A DNA stretch of 64,000 nt from Bacteroidales bacterium (GTDB lineage: Bacteria > Bacteroidota > Bacteroidia > Bacteroidales > F082): positions 1 through 64,000 of the forward strand of contig JAFTXI010000030.1 in NCBI GenBank assembly GCA_017461665.1, written 5' to 3'. The notes beneath the pieces were generated by a model. The model was not told where the DNA came from. It saw nothing but the letters and a program-made list of their open reading frames with translations, and did no database searches. Position numbers and translations under genes: made by a program. This document shows, piece after piece, positions 8,212 through 16,004 of this stretch (position 1 is its first letter; each line of letters opens with the position of its first letter).

Positions 8212-8568
8212 ATGAATACAAGTTTAATTACGTTTTTGATTGGAATTATATTTCCGATTCTATTTGCCATAGCAGGTTGTAGTATGGCAAAGAAGCGAAA
8301 CCGAAAGGGTTGGTTATGGTTTATAAATTGTTGGTTTATCGGCTTGTTTGGTATTCTGATATTAGCCGTTTCTGGTCATCTTAAGAAAGAGATTATTACA
8401 CATCCTATCACAAATCGTCCTGATGAAGAAGTTGTAGAGAATGATGTATTAGGTTGGGTCATCCTGGTAATAGGTTTAATTGTTTTTGCACTTCAGATAT
8501 GGTATGGCTATGAAATGGCTAACGCTCGTTACAATCAAATGTTTTGGGATTTTCACTTTAGTTTATAA
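8212..8568 (+). CDS. Small membrane protein of unknown function
   Basis: The 118-residue protein has three hydrophobic segments (about residues 3-22, 36-56 and 84-103) with the basic stretch AKKRNRKGW between the first two. No family was recognised. The ATG at 8212 is preferred; an upstream start at 8158 would begin inside the tail of the RNA. The next small membrane protein gene starts 9 bp after the stop, so they form a pair. The pair lies between the candidate RNA and a terminator. Confidence 0.6.
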   Translation: MNTSLITFLIGIIFPILFAIAGCSMAKKRNRKGWLWFINCWFIGLFGILILAVSGHLKKEIITHPITNRPDEEVVENDVLGWVILVIGLIVFALQIWYGYEMANARYNQMFWDFHFSL

Positions 8569-8576
8569 AAATAGTT

Positions 8577-8771
8577 ATGAGTAAACATCTATTATACGGA
8601 TTTATTTGGGCAATAATAAGCATATTAGGTGTATATGCCGTTACAGACTTGCAAGGAATAAAATTACCTATATTGTATTACGTTGGTTTTGCAATAGTTT
8701 TTACGCCTTTTATAGCATTTCTTCGTTCTAAAGAAATAGAACGTAAAAACAAAAATAAAAAGGATAACTAA
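8577..8771 (+). CDS. Small two-helix membrane protein
   Basis: The 64-residue protein has two hydrophobic helices (about residues 5-24 and 31-50) and a strongly basic tail (ERKNKNKKDN), so both termini probably face the cytoplasm. No family was recognised. It starts 9 bp after the previous gene and is followed by a good terminator at 8791. Confidence 0.6.
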   Translation: MSKHLLYGFIWAIISILGVYAVTDLQGIKLPILYYVGFAIVFTPFIAFLRSKEIERKNKNKKDN

Positions 8772-8790
8772 AGATTAAGTTTAAAAAGTA

Positions 8791-8825
8791 ATGGGAGCAG
8801 TCTTCACAGATGGCTCCCATTTTCA
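8791..8825 (+). terminator. Intrinsic terminator of the small membrane-protein pair
   Basis: ATGGGAGC (8791-8798) and GCTCCCAT (8813-8820) form a perfect 8-bp stem followed by TTTTC. It ends transcription from the genes at 8212-8771. Confidence 0.85.
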
Positions 8826-8836
8826 TAAATTCTTTG

Positions 8837-8867
8837 TATCCTTGCACCGTCAAATTGCCGTTTGACG
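8837..8867 (+). promoter_or_regulatory. Promoter-like box and leader hairpin
   Basis: TATCCTTG (8837-8844) matches the -7 consensus except for one base. Directly after it CGTCAAA (8848-8854) and TTTGACG (8861-8867) form a 7-bp hairpin that would lie at the 5' end of the transcript for the 43-residue protein at 8903. Confidence 0.45.
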
Positions 8868-8902
8868 ACTGTTCAGCATATAAACATAATACAAAGAAAA
8901 TT

Positions 8903-9034
8903 ATGAACGACTCATTAAGTATTATAGTTGATTTATATATGAAGCATTTAAATCAAGCTATTGAAAAAGTTTACGATGTTAAAGTTTTAGGTTCGGTTTA
9001 TTCCGAAGATGAGGAACTTATACATCACGCTTAA
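8903..9034 (+). CDS. Small acidic protein, unknown
   Basis: A 43-residue frame starts MNDSLSIIVDLYMKHLNQAI and ends ELIHHA. It is amphipathic and probably helical, without a signal or membrane segment. The separate promoter-like box with a leader hairpin and its position beside a decayed insertion sequence are the only context. No homologue was recognised, so coding status is uncertain. Confidence 0.4.
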   Translation: MNDSLSIIVDLYMKHLNQAIEKVYDVKVLGSVYSEDEELIHHA

Positions 9035-9064
9035 TCTTTATATTTACTATAACTTTGTTAAAGA

Positions 9065-9276
9065 TTATACATTTAATGGTCTATCCCATTCGGGGATGTA
9101 ATTCTTATCCTTTCTCTTTTTCTCTAATTCTTCTTTAAAAAACTTTTGCGAGCTTTTTTAATATCGCAGAAAACGGGTAAATATATAAAATCTTCAGGAT
9201 TATGTTCTGCTTCTAATATATCTTTTGGAATATCCGTTCTAATTCTACTTCCTGTTTTTCTTGTTTTCTTTTCCAT
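9065..9276 (-). pseudogene. Passenger ORF of the IS1595-like element, frameshifted
   Basis: The ATG (9276-9274) overlaps the transposase stop by one base (TAATG). The first frame reads MEKKTRKTGSRIRTDIPKDI to KSFLKKN and stops at 9124. Shifting frame at the A6 run 9137-9142 (T6 on the coding strand) continues KEELEKKRKDKNYIPEWDRP and stops at 9065. This suggests one protein of about 70 residues split by a single-base change. A programmed slip on the T6 run is possible but unproven. The function of the passenger is unknown. Confidence 0.55.
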
Positions 9277-10213
9277 TATGCAACTAATTGTTTATAAGTT
9301 ATTCTTGTTCCTTTGCAATTTGCGAACAATTCACAAAAGGCTTCACCTCTAGTAACTTTGCGGTTATTAAAACGAAATGAAACCTCATCGCAATATCTTT
9401 GCAAATACTTTCTACTTACATGATTATAGGTGCCGCAGATAGTATCTTTTGTTATATTCTAAAATCCCTCAATATTATTTGTATGCGCATTTCCGTTTGC
9501 GTAATTACCTTTGCTGTGTATTACTATTTCGTGAGTAAAAGTCTTAGCCTTGCCGATAACTTTTTGATATGCAGAGTATTCATCTGAATATATAGTGCTT
9601 CCTGCCTTTACCTTTCTTAGAATAGTAGATGTTAAAGTCTTCCACTGAACATTGTTAACCACCTTTGTATATACCTTACCTCCTCTTTGTAAAATACCGA
9701 ATACAGGAGCTTTATCGATTGTACTACGACCCTGACTTTGCTTAACTTTTTGTCTCTATGACGATTTTTATTCTTTCCTCCTATATACGATTCATCGACT
9801 TCTATTTCTCCATCAAACTTTTCATTTGGTTTTTGTATATACACTTGTCTAATACGTTGAAGCATAAACCAAGCGGTCTTTTTAGATACATCTATAGACA
9901 TACGAAGTTGAGAAGTATTTACTCCTTGTTTGTTAGATGTTATCAAATAAACGGCAACAAACCAATCTCTTAAATGGATATTAGAATTCTCCATAAAAGT
10001 ATCTTTCTTAATACTAAAATTCTTTCCAGTATTCTTACAACGATAATAACCATCTTTACGTCTATATACTTTTGATGTTGGATCGTACGGAGAAATTGGC
10101 GTTTTTCCTCCCCAAAGTTTACATTCTAAGAAACAGACGCAATCAGTTTCTGTTTTAAACGTATTGAAGACTTGCTTTAAAGATTTAAATTCACCAAAGT
10201 TTACAGTTTTCAT
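9276..10213 (-). pseudogene. IS1595-family (ISXO2-like) transposase, decayed
   Basis: The N-terminal part (from 10213) carries the region before the DDE-like domain and the motif EIEVDESYIGGKNKNRHRDK. At the T5 run 9747-9751 the frame shifts; the next frame continues QSQGRSTIDKAPVFG and then STIYSDEYSAYQ and NGNAHTNNIEGF. A TAG then interrupts at the position where the family has the Trp of IEGFW. Reading through gives GTYNHVSRKYLQRYCDEVSF and a natural end at 9276. One frameshift plus one nonsense codon make it inactive. Terminal inverted repeats and target duplications could not be located with confidence. Confidence 0.85.
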
Positions 10214-10333
10214 AACTAAAGTTTTTTTAATATTTCTTTGTTATATAACTTTGGTGTAAAAAATCTTTGTTAATTTTTATAATTTGAAATAAAATAGTTT
10301 GTTAATTCGGGGCTAAATTAGTTAACCTCACCT

Positions 10334-11017
10334 TTATTTTACGGTTATCTTGCTGTTTCTTTCAGCAGCTTTGAGTTCGTTATCGAGACCGTGTTGTGGG
10401 TTGTATTTGCCTCTTGGTATGTCGGTGAAGATATATTTGTTACATTTTCTTGCAGCAACAATATGGTCGGTAGATGCAGTCATTATCGCCGAAGCTGCCA
10501 GATCTACCAAAGCACCCAAGGCTCCACCAGAACCACTATTCACTTGTAAATCAAGGAATAGATCACAAGTCCTTTCGAACAATATCTCATTGGTCTTTGC
10601 TGACTTAATGATATATGTTATCTTGGTCTCTATACCCAAACCTAACTTCACCCATTTGTCGACAACTGAGAACACCACAGCGTCAACACCAAACACCTTG
10701 TTAAAAATGGAAATGTCACCGTTTATGAATAACTCGGCGTCGTATGCACTTTCTGCTTTCAAAAATTCTAAGGCTATATGCGGAGATACGACATAATAAC
10801 CAGCTTCTACCAAAGGATGACTTATAGATGTGTATAACAAATCCTTCGCCTCTACATTGGTAGTGTTGTTGACAGGAGGCATTACAAGTATGGAGACAGG
10901 ATTTTCCTCATACATTTTTGGATACAACGAGAAACGAGTGTTGTTACTGCTAATCGCACACGATGACATGACAGCACAAGCGAACACGACAATTATATAT
11001 AGGTATATTTTTCTCAT
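10334..11017 (-). CDS. DUF799 (GNA1162-type) lipoprotein
   Basis: The 227-residue protein has a lipoprotein signal (AVMSSC, Cys near residue 20) and a central DUF799 domain, marked by ILVMPPVNNTTNVEAKDLL and, at the end, TDIPRGKYNPQHG. Family members sit with CsgG-like and DUF4810 lipoproteins in one operon, exactly as here, and are thought to form a periplasmic or outer-membrane complex. The ATG at 11017 is chosen; a TTG at 11041 would place the start inside a repeat array. It is the last gene of the operon. Confidence 0.85.
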   Translation of the reverse strand: MRKIYLYIIVVFACAVMSSCAISSNNTRFSLYPKMYEENPVSILVMPPVNNTTNVEAKDLLYTSISHPLVEAGYYVVSPHIALEFLKAESAYDAELFINGDISIFNKVFGVDAVVFSVVDKWVKLGLGIETKITYIIKSAKTNEILFERTCDLFLDLQVNSGSGGALGALVDLAASAIMTASTDHIVAARKCNKYIFTDIPRGKYNPQHGLDNELKAAERNSKITVK

Positions 11018-11025
11018 AATAAATT

Positions 11026-11051
11026 CATTGTTAATTGTCACTTGTTAATTG
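11026..11051. repeat. Heptamer array CAATTAA family, supplies a stop codon
   Basis: On the minus strand the units CAATTAA, CAAGTGA, CAATTAA and CAATG follow with a 7-bp period. The array encodes the last residues QLTSDN of the DUF4810 protein and its TAA stop, and fills the gap to the DUF799 gene. Confidence 0.75.
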
Positions 11052-11477
11052 CTTAATAATCGGTCCGATGAATGTCTCCGATTCTGGATACAACTCGACC
11101 TCTTTTCTCAGCATCTCGATACCTTTTTCTTCAAATAAGGTGGCGTAGTCGTCTGTATTGAAGATTCTCTTTTGTCTTGGTTTGGCATATTTTTCAAAGG
11201 AATCTAACGTACGTTCTTGAAGTAGTAGGAATCCATATTCGGCGCATATTCCAGGAGGTATTGTGTTACGAGTTCCTCCAGGATTGCTAACCATATCTTC
11301 GTACAATTCCACGAGGTCACAGATACTCTCCGGTGTCTGTCTGTCATAGTTCTTGTATGTCAGTTTCTCATATTTAGATACGCCATCAACCTTATTACCC
11401 CAATAGTACAACTCAGAGGTAGTAGCACATGAGGAAAGGAGAAATGCAGAAGCAAATATAATCAGCAGCCTTTTCAT
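11031..11477 (-). CDS. DUF4810 lipoprotein
   Basis: The 148-residue protein has a lipoprotein signal (FLLSSCATTS, Cys17), then YYWGNKVDGVSKYEKLTYKN, the typical start of the DUF4810 domain. The C-terminal part is helical (EKGIEMLRKEVELYPES). It is the middle partner of the CsgG/DUF4810/DUF799 set. Its ATG overlaps the end of the preceding reading frame (ATGA), which suggests coupled translation. The last six residues come from a heptamer repeat array. Confidence 0.88.
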   Translation of the reverse strand: MKRLLIIFASAFLLSSCATTSELYYWGNKVDGVSKYEKLTYKNYDRQTPESICDLVELYEDMVSNPGGTRNTIPPGICAEYGFLLLQERTLDSFEKYAKPRQKRIFNTDDYATLFEEKGIEMLRKEVELYPESETFIGPIIKQLTSDN

Positions 11478-11804
11478 AATTCTATGACTTTAACATCGCT
11501 TGCTGAAATAAAAATCTCGTGATTATATATCTCAACGCCGTCCTTTGTTACAATAACGTTATGACGTCCAGGCGTAAGCGTTATCTGTTGTTTAACAACT
11601 TGCTTGATGTTGCGGTTGTTTGTCTTTAATTGTTTTAACATCATAAACAGCACCGTCTATAGTGACGGTTATGTCAAACTTTTTATTTGCTGTAAAACAA
11701 ACTGCTGCTTCGTCTGCTGTACCACTGACGATAGTGTAAGAGCCACAACTGCTAAACGACAATGCGACAGCTGCAAATAATATCATTAAAAATATCTTTT
11801 TCAT
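11474..11804 (-). pseudogene. Small lipoprotein of the CsgG operon, frameshifted
   Basis: The ATG (11804-11802) overlaps the csgG stop. The first frame gives a lipoprotein signal (LSFSSCGSYT) and a beta-rich domain, VCFTANKKFDITVTIDGAVY, then stops after QHQASC at 11592. From about 11640 an alternative frame continues TNNRNIKQVVKQQITLTPGR and then HNVIVTKDGVEIYNHEIF to a TGA at 11474 that overlaps the DUF4810 start. The intact product would be about 109 residues, of PEGA-like type. Either one base is missing in the assembly or the gene is broken. Function unknown beyond envelope location. Confidence 0.7.
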
Positions 11805-12676
11805 TGTTCAAGGAGGTAATAGTTTAACAATTCATTTTCTTGTATGGCTTCGCCTTCGTAGCTGCAAAAGGATAAAAAGGATATTTCAGTTTCAGGAGTG
11901 TCGCCTACACTCGACAAAACTGTGAGTGTTCCAAGTTTTGTTCCTGGCAATTCGACTTGCATTCCTGTCTGTGGATTATTCACCTTCCTACCTTTTTTGT
12001 AGAGAACGAATGTCGATCCTTCTTCGATGCCTTGTGACTTACCGCCTGAGATGACGTATGTTCCGTCTTCGATAGCGAGTACATAACCTCTCCATGGTTT
12101 ATCCATACATTTGTTGATGATGTTTTCTACGAGTTGTGTCAAAGCTGCAGATATTGCCTCGTCGCTCAAGGTTGCGTCGTAGTTGGCAGAGCCGCCATAA
12201 CCAAATGATTGTTTTGAAGTTGTTTCAGCATAACCGTTAGCCTCATCAGAGTAGATAATCATACCTGTATAGACATCAACGAGTCTGATACTGACGCCGG
12301 CTTCAACAGTTTGTGTTTTTGATTCTGTAAATACACCTTTGTCACCTTCTGTTTTTCTACCAAACTTAGTGATTGAACCTAAGATGATGTAGTCTGCACC
12401 GATTTTCTGCATATTGCCGCCAGCTTCTGCGACCAATTCTTCTAAACCGTCTCTCTCGAGTAAGATAAATTTTTCGCTTGCTGCGAGTTTAGCCGAAAGG
12501 ATGTCGAGAGCCTGCTTACCCATAGGGTCGCTGCCTCTGTCATAAAAAAGACCTTGTCCGTATTGCGTTTCATTGGTGAATCTGCCTATGGCAACTTTTC
12601 TCTTTAGGGTTTTCTCTCCCTGGCAAATGATGGAAACGACAACATCACTGCCAGCATAATAAGTAATAATCTTCTC
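11801..12676 (-). pseudogene. CsgG-family lipoprotein/secretion channel, frameshifted near the N-terminus
   Basis: The long frame from 12523 shows the CsgG domain: ALDILSAKLAASEKFILLER, IGADYIILGSITKFGRKTEG and RLVDVYTGMIIYSDEANGYA, plus a C-terminal extension of about 90 residues. Upstream in the same frame TLKRKVAIGRFTNETQYGQG belongs to it. The signal peptide MRRLLLIMLAVMLSFPSFA starts at 12676 in another frame and stops after RERKP. The shift lies at the A4 run near 12610-12613. With one base changed the protein is about 290 residues, a normal length. The signal lacks a lipobox cysteine. Related CsgG proteins form outer-membrane export channels. It heads the operon. Confidence 0.8.
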
Positions 12677-12770
12677 ATATAGTATATTTATTTATGTTGT
12701 GCAAATATTGTAATTGTTTGTTAATATTCAAACCATATTATTTATAAAATAATTAAGTTAAAGTGTGGTA

Positions 12771-12822
12771 GAGACGTATCAATTACACCAATGATAATAA
12801 ATAAGAGTAATTGCTGCGTCTC
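12771..12822. repeat. GAGACG-type imperfect palindrome, copy 2
   Basis: GAGACGTATCAATTAC (12771-12786) and GTAATTGCTGCGTCTC (12807-12822) match at 14 of 16 inverted positions, with a 20-bp spacer. It lies between the divergent csgG upstream region and the 3' end of the NodB gene. Confidence 0.8.
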
Positions 12823-12857
12823 AATCATCGAGTTTATGAATTTTTTAGTGACGAGGT

Positions 12858-13466
12858 TTATAATTTTTCAAAAGTAAAACCTTTTTCAGAATAATATTCA
12901 AGGACTTTTGTCAGGGCAGGAATCATGTTTTTTTCTGCTTTTTCGCTATCGTGGAAAACGACGATACTACCGTCGTCGGCGTTTTTTATTACATTGTTAA
13001 AGCAATCTTCTGCGCACAATGATTTATCCCAGTCGTAGGAGATGACAGTCCATGCCACCAATTTGTAATTATTTTTTAACTTTCTAATCTGCGATGATTT
13101 TATTCTTCCGTGAGGTGGGCGGAACAACGACGATTTTATCAATTCCTGAGATTTATTAACAGAATCTACATATTTATTAGTATTTGTTATCCACCCTTTC
13201 TCGTGGTTATAAGTATGTCCTCCGACAGAATGTCCTTCGTTTACAATCATATCGAAAGTAGCCTTATATCTTTTAGCATTATTTCCCACACAGAAGAAAG
13301 TTGCCTTAGCGTTAAATTTCTTTAAGATATCAAGGACCTGCGGTGTTATCGTCGGATGAGGGCCATCGTCGAAGGTAATATAAATTTTCTTTTCGCCCTT
13401 TGGCATTTCCCAAAGCAGCGAAGGATAGAACATTCTTAATATGTACGGAGTTGTGATGAAGCGCAT
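12858..13466 (-). CDS. NodB-type polysaccharide deacetylase
   Basis: The 202-residue enzyme belongs to carbohydrate esterase family 4, which removes N-acetyl groups from peptidoglycan or chitin-like sugars. Motif 1 TFDDGPHP (31-38), the metal-binding HTYNH (84-88), RPPHG (116-120) and DGSIVVFHDS near the C-terminus with the catalytic histidine are all visible. There is a short hydrophobic N-terminus but no clear signal peptide. It begins only 2 bp after the 3' end of tRNA-Arg on the same strand, so the two may share a transcript. Confidence 0.9.
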   Translation of the reverse strand: MRFITTPYILRMFYPSLLWEMPKGEKKIYITFDDGPHPTITPQVLDILKKFNAKATFFCVGNNAKRYKATFDMIVNEGHSVGGHTYNHEKGWITNTNKYVDSVNKSQELIKSSLFRPPHGRIKSSQIRKLKNNYKLVAWTVISYDWDKSLCAEDCFNNVIKNADDGSIVVFHDSEKAEKNMIPALTKVLEYYSEKGFTFEKL

Positions 13467-13468
13467 TG

Positions 13469-13540
13469 TACCCCCACCGGGAATCGAACCCAGATTTAAA
13501 GTTTAGGAAACTTCCGTTCTATCCGTTGAACTATAGGGGC
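13469..13540 (-). tRNA. tRNA-Arg (anticodon CCT)
   Basis: On the minus strand the sequence starts GCCCCTATAGTTC and folds as a cloverleaf. The D-arm is GTTC/GAAC, and the anticodon stem GAAGT/ACTTT encloses the loop TTCCTAA with anticodon CCT. The T-arm loop is TTCGATT. CCA is not encoded. G1-T72 is a wobble pair in the acceptor stem. Confidence 0.93.
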
Positions 13541-13552
13541 TTGTTTCAATCC

Positions 13553-13580
13553 ATAATTCCCAATTCAGAATTCTTAATTG
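13553..13580. repeat. Degenerate heptamer array, (N)NAATTC units
   Basis: ATAATTC, CCAATTC, AGAATTC and TTAATTG follow with a 7-bp period. The array lies between the tRNA gene and the next palindrome. Confidence 0.6.
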
Positions 13581-13589
13581 TGATCGGCA

Positions 13590-13640
13590 GAGACGTTTTA
13601 ATGAGACAATAAATAATTAATAAGAGTCATTGCAGCGTCT
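13590..13640. repeat. GAGACG-type imperfect palindrome, copy 3 (degenerate)
   Basis: The left arm GAGACGTTTTAATGA and right arm GTCATTGCAGCGTCT match at about 11 of 16 inverted positions. The spacer AATAAGA before the right arm resembles that of copy 2. It follows a heptamer array, as copies 1 and 5 do. Confidence 0.6.
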
Positions 13641-13718
13641 TCTTTTCGCTTGCAAAAATAATATTTTTTTATCAATAATTTATTTTTCATTTTAGATTTA
13701 TTATTTTGTTAAAATAAT

Positions 13719-13726
13719 TACCTTTG
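13719..13726 (+). promoter_or_regulatory. -7 element for panC
   Basis: TACCTTTG matches TAnnTTTG; the start site is expected near 13733, about 32 nt before the panC ATG. Confidence 0.6.
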
Positions 13727-13764
13727 TGCGGTTTTTTGCAAAAGGACATTAACATTTTCTAAAA

Positions 13765-14607
13765 ATGAAAGTTTATAATTTTATCGTTGATATTCAACGT
13801 TTTGTAGAAGAAAAACATAATTTGGGTCTTAAAGTCGGTTTTGTTCCGACAATGGGAGCACTTCACGATGGTCATCTTTCGTTGATAAATCGTGCTAAAA
13901 AAGAGAACGATATTGTGGTTAGCAGCGTTTTCGTTAACCCAATTCAATTTAATAATCCTACCGACCTCGAGAAATATCCTCGCACTCCGGAACGCGACAT
14001 CGAGAAATTGGAACAAGCTGGATGCGACGCCGTATTCATGCCTTCAGTAGAGGAAATGTATCCTGAAAAAGTTGAAGAACATTACGACTTCGGTGATTTA
14101 GAACGCGTTATGGAAGGTGCCTGCCGTCCTGGTCACTTCAACGGCGTGGCTGTCGTAGTCCGTAAGTTGTTCGAAATCACAAATCCCGACAGAGCTTATT
14201 TCGGAGAGAAAGACTTTCAACAACTTGCAATCATCAAGAAGATGGTGCAAAATCTTAACATGAATTTAGAAATAGTGCCTTGTCCGATAATAAGAGAGAA
14301 CGACGGTCTCGCCATGAGTTCCCGTAACGTCCGTCTCAATGAAACCGAACGCGCCATCGCTCCTCAAATCTTCGCGACTTTAAACGACGCGACAACAAAA
14401 AAAGATTCAATGTCGCCGGCAGAAATGCGTCAATATGCTCTCGATAAATTCGCTGCAATAAAAGAGTTTGACGTTGAATATGTTGAGATTACAGATGAGA
14501 TAAATCTTAAATCTATTGAAAGTTGGAACGAATGTGAACACGCTCGTATCTTCGTAGCTCTTCAACTCGGTCCGGTTCGTTTAATCGATAACGTTAGAAT
14601 TTATTAA
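13765..14607 (+). CDS. panC: Pantothenate synthetase (PanC)
   Basis: The enzyme joins pantoate and beta-alanine using ATP. The 280 residues are full length. The nucleotide-binding motif [14 protein letters not shown] (28-41) carries the HxGH signature, [19 protein letters not shown] follows, [12 protein letters not shown] binds pantoate, and LAMSSRN is the KMSKS-like motif. panD starts one base after the stop, so the two steps are co-expressed. Confidence 0.98.
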   Translation: MKVYNFIVDIQRFVEEKHNLGLKVGFVPTMGALHDGHLSLINRAKKENDIVVSSVFVNPIQFNNPTDLEKYPRTPERDIEKLEQAGCDAVFMPSVEEMYPEKVEEHYDFGDLERVMEGACRPGHFNGVAVVVRKLFEITNPDRAYFGEKDFQQLAIIKKMVQNLNMNLEIVPCPIIRENDGLAMSSRNVRLNETERAIAPQIFATLNDATTKKDSMSPAEMRQYALDKFAAIKEFDVEYVEITDEINLKSIESWNECEHARIFVALQLGPVRLIDNVRIY

Positions 14608-14608
14608 T

Positions 14609-14953
14609 ATGAATATTGAAGTTCTTAAATCTAAAATCCATCGCGCTACAGTAACTCAAGCCGACCTTAATTATATAGGTAGCATAACTATCGATGAGGA
14701 TTTGTTAGACGCAGCCAACATCATTGAGAACGAACGCGTTGACATCTACAACATCACCAATGGCGAACGTCTATGCACTTACGCTATCAAAGGCGAACGC
14801 GGTTCTGGCGTCATCGGAATCAATGGAGCAGCAGCTCATAAAGTGAACGTTGGCGACTTGGTCATCATCGTTTCATACTGCTCAATGGACTTTGAAGAAG
14901 CTAAGAAACATAAACCTTGGATTGTTTTCCCTGATAAAAACAATAAAATATAA
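14609..14953 (+). CDS. panD: Aspartate 1-decarboxylase (PanD)
   Basis: The enzyme makes beta-alanine from aspartate for pantothenate synthesis. It is made as a proenzyme; the self-cleavage site is Gly24-Ser25 in NYIGSITID, and Ser25 becomes the pyruvoyl cofactor. The usual [15 protein letters not shown] and [18 protein letters not shown] segments are present. The 114-residue length is normal. It is coupled to panC (1-bp gap) and followed after 4 bp by a membrane protein gene. Confidence 0.98.
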   Translation: MNIEVLKSKIHRATVTQADLNYIGSITIDEDLLDAANIIENERVDIYNITNGERLCTYAIKGERGSGVIGINGAAAHKVNVGDLVIIVSYCSMDFEEAKKHKPWIVFPDKNNKI

Positions 14954-14957
14954 AGCA

Positions 14958-15992
14958 TTGAATAAGAAGGTCTCCAACACAATAACTTACATCGTTTTCC
15001 TCTTATTGGGGATTCTTCTTCTTTGGCTTTGCTTCAGAAAAATCGACTTCTCGCAAGTAGTCGATTATATCAAGACAGCGAAATATTCTTGGATGCTGCT
15101 GAGTCTCGCCTGCTTGGGAATTTCATTGTTTTTTAGAGCCTTACGTTGGAATATCTTGATTGAGTCTATGAGTTATAAGACGAGAGTCTCAACGACATAC
15201 GAGTCTGTCTTGATAGCTTATCTCGCCAATGCCGTCTTCCCTCGTCTCGGCGAGGTGACACGCTGTGGAACTCTCGCAAAAAAAGAAAACATCCCATTCG
15301 ACAAATCTTTCGGTACAGTTGTGTCGGAACGCGTCGTCGATTTGGTAGTTCTATTCGCAATGGCAATTTTAGTCGTTGTGTTTCAATGGAATCTGCTTGG
15401 AAGTCTCGTCACTTCGTGGGTCAATCCTTTGTTGGAAAAGATAAGTAGTAATGCTATCTTAGGAACGACAATAATTGTGGCAGTAGTACTCTTTATAATA
15501 GCCATTGTTTTCATCTTCAGAAAGCAAAAGCATCTCATCTCACAAAATAAATGGTATAAGAAAATTGCTTCACTTTGGAGCGGATTCTTAGATGGAATAA
15601 AATCCATTTTCACCATGAAGAGAAAAGGTCTGTTTATCATTTATACAATCTTAATCTGGGGGTTTTATGTCATAATGACTTGGTTACCATTCTATATGCT
15701 TCCTGAGACGAGTCATCTCGGATTGACAGAAGCCATCACATTATTAGGATTGGCGACCTTAGGTTTCGTAGCTCCGGTTCCAGGCGGAATGGGCGTCTAT
15801 CACTTCATAGGAATACTGCTCCTCAACGGTTTTTATGGAATATCAGAGTCGGCTGCTGTGTCGTTTGTGACGATAAACCACACTACACAGATGATTTTCT
15901 ATTTGGTGACGGGCTGCATCTCGTACATCATTATGTTCTTCTTAGACAGACGTCCGCCGGTTAATGAGGAATTAGGGATTAGGAATTGTTGA
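14958..15992 (+). CDS. Lysylphosphatidylglycerol synthase transmembrane-type protein
   Basis: The 344-residue protein has about eight hydrophobic segments and motifs of the LPG-synthase TM/flippase family: LANAVFPRLGEVTRCGTLAK, FGTVVSERVVDLVV, and the C-terminal GFVAPVPGGMGVYHF. There is no aminoacyl-transferase domain, so it is the membrane part only, perhaps a lipid flippase. No ATG is available; a TTG at 14958, 4 bp after the panD stop, is the best start. The last residues (ELGIRNC) are encoded by a heptamer array. Confidence 0.75.
   Translation: MNKKVSNTITYIVFLLLGILLLWLCFRKIDFSQVVDYIKTAKYSWMLLSLACLGISLFFRALRWNILIESMSYKTRVSTTYESVLIAYLANAVFPRLGEVTRCGTLAKKENIPFDKSFGTVVSERVVDLVVLFAMAILVVVFQWNLLGSLVTSWVNPLLEKISSNAILGTTIIVAVVLFIIAIVFIFRKQKHLISQNKWYKKIASLWSGFLDGIKSIFTMKRKGLFIIYTILIWGFYVIMTWLPFYMLPETSHLGLTEAITLLGLATLGFVAPVPGGMGVYHFIGILLLNGFYGISESAAVSFVTINHTTQMIFYLVTGCISYIIMFFLDRRPPVNEELGIRNC
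15964..15988. repeat. Short heptamer array at a gene 3' end
   Basis: ATGAGGA, ATTAGGG, ATTAGGA and ATTG follow with a 7-bp period and are related to the eight-unit array at 7573. They encode the C-terminus of the preceding membrane protein. Confidence 0.65.
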
Positions 15993-16004
15993 AACGGTTT
16001 GATT

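Noticed and set aside
8076..8282. A 68-codon frame starting MPIRACIQVFGDTYRKHGWQ.
   Set aside because: It lies across the 3' strand of the rod-shaped RNA and overlaps the small membrane protein in another frame; the nested pairing explains the sequence better.
10299..10320. GGGGCTAAATTAG near 10309 as the terminal repeat of the IS1595-like element.
   Set aside because: Its orientation would start an element running to the right, away from the transposase, and no matching inverted copy was found at the left side.
10350..10796. A 148-codon frame opposite the DUF799 lipoprotein.
   Set aside because: It is antisense to a clear family member within a tight operon and shows no motif of its own.
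12605..12616. Programmed -1 frameshift in csgG at GAGAAAACCC.
   Set aside because: The site does not fit the canonical X-XXY-YYZ slippery heptamer and CsgG family members are not known to need a shift; a sequence error or mutation is simpler.
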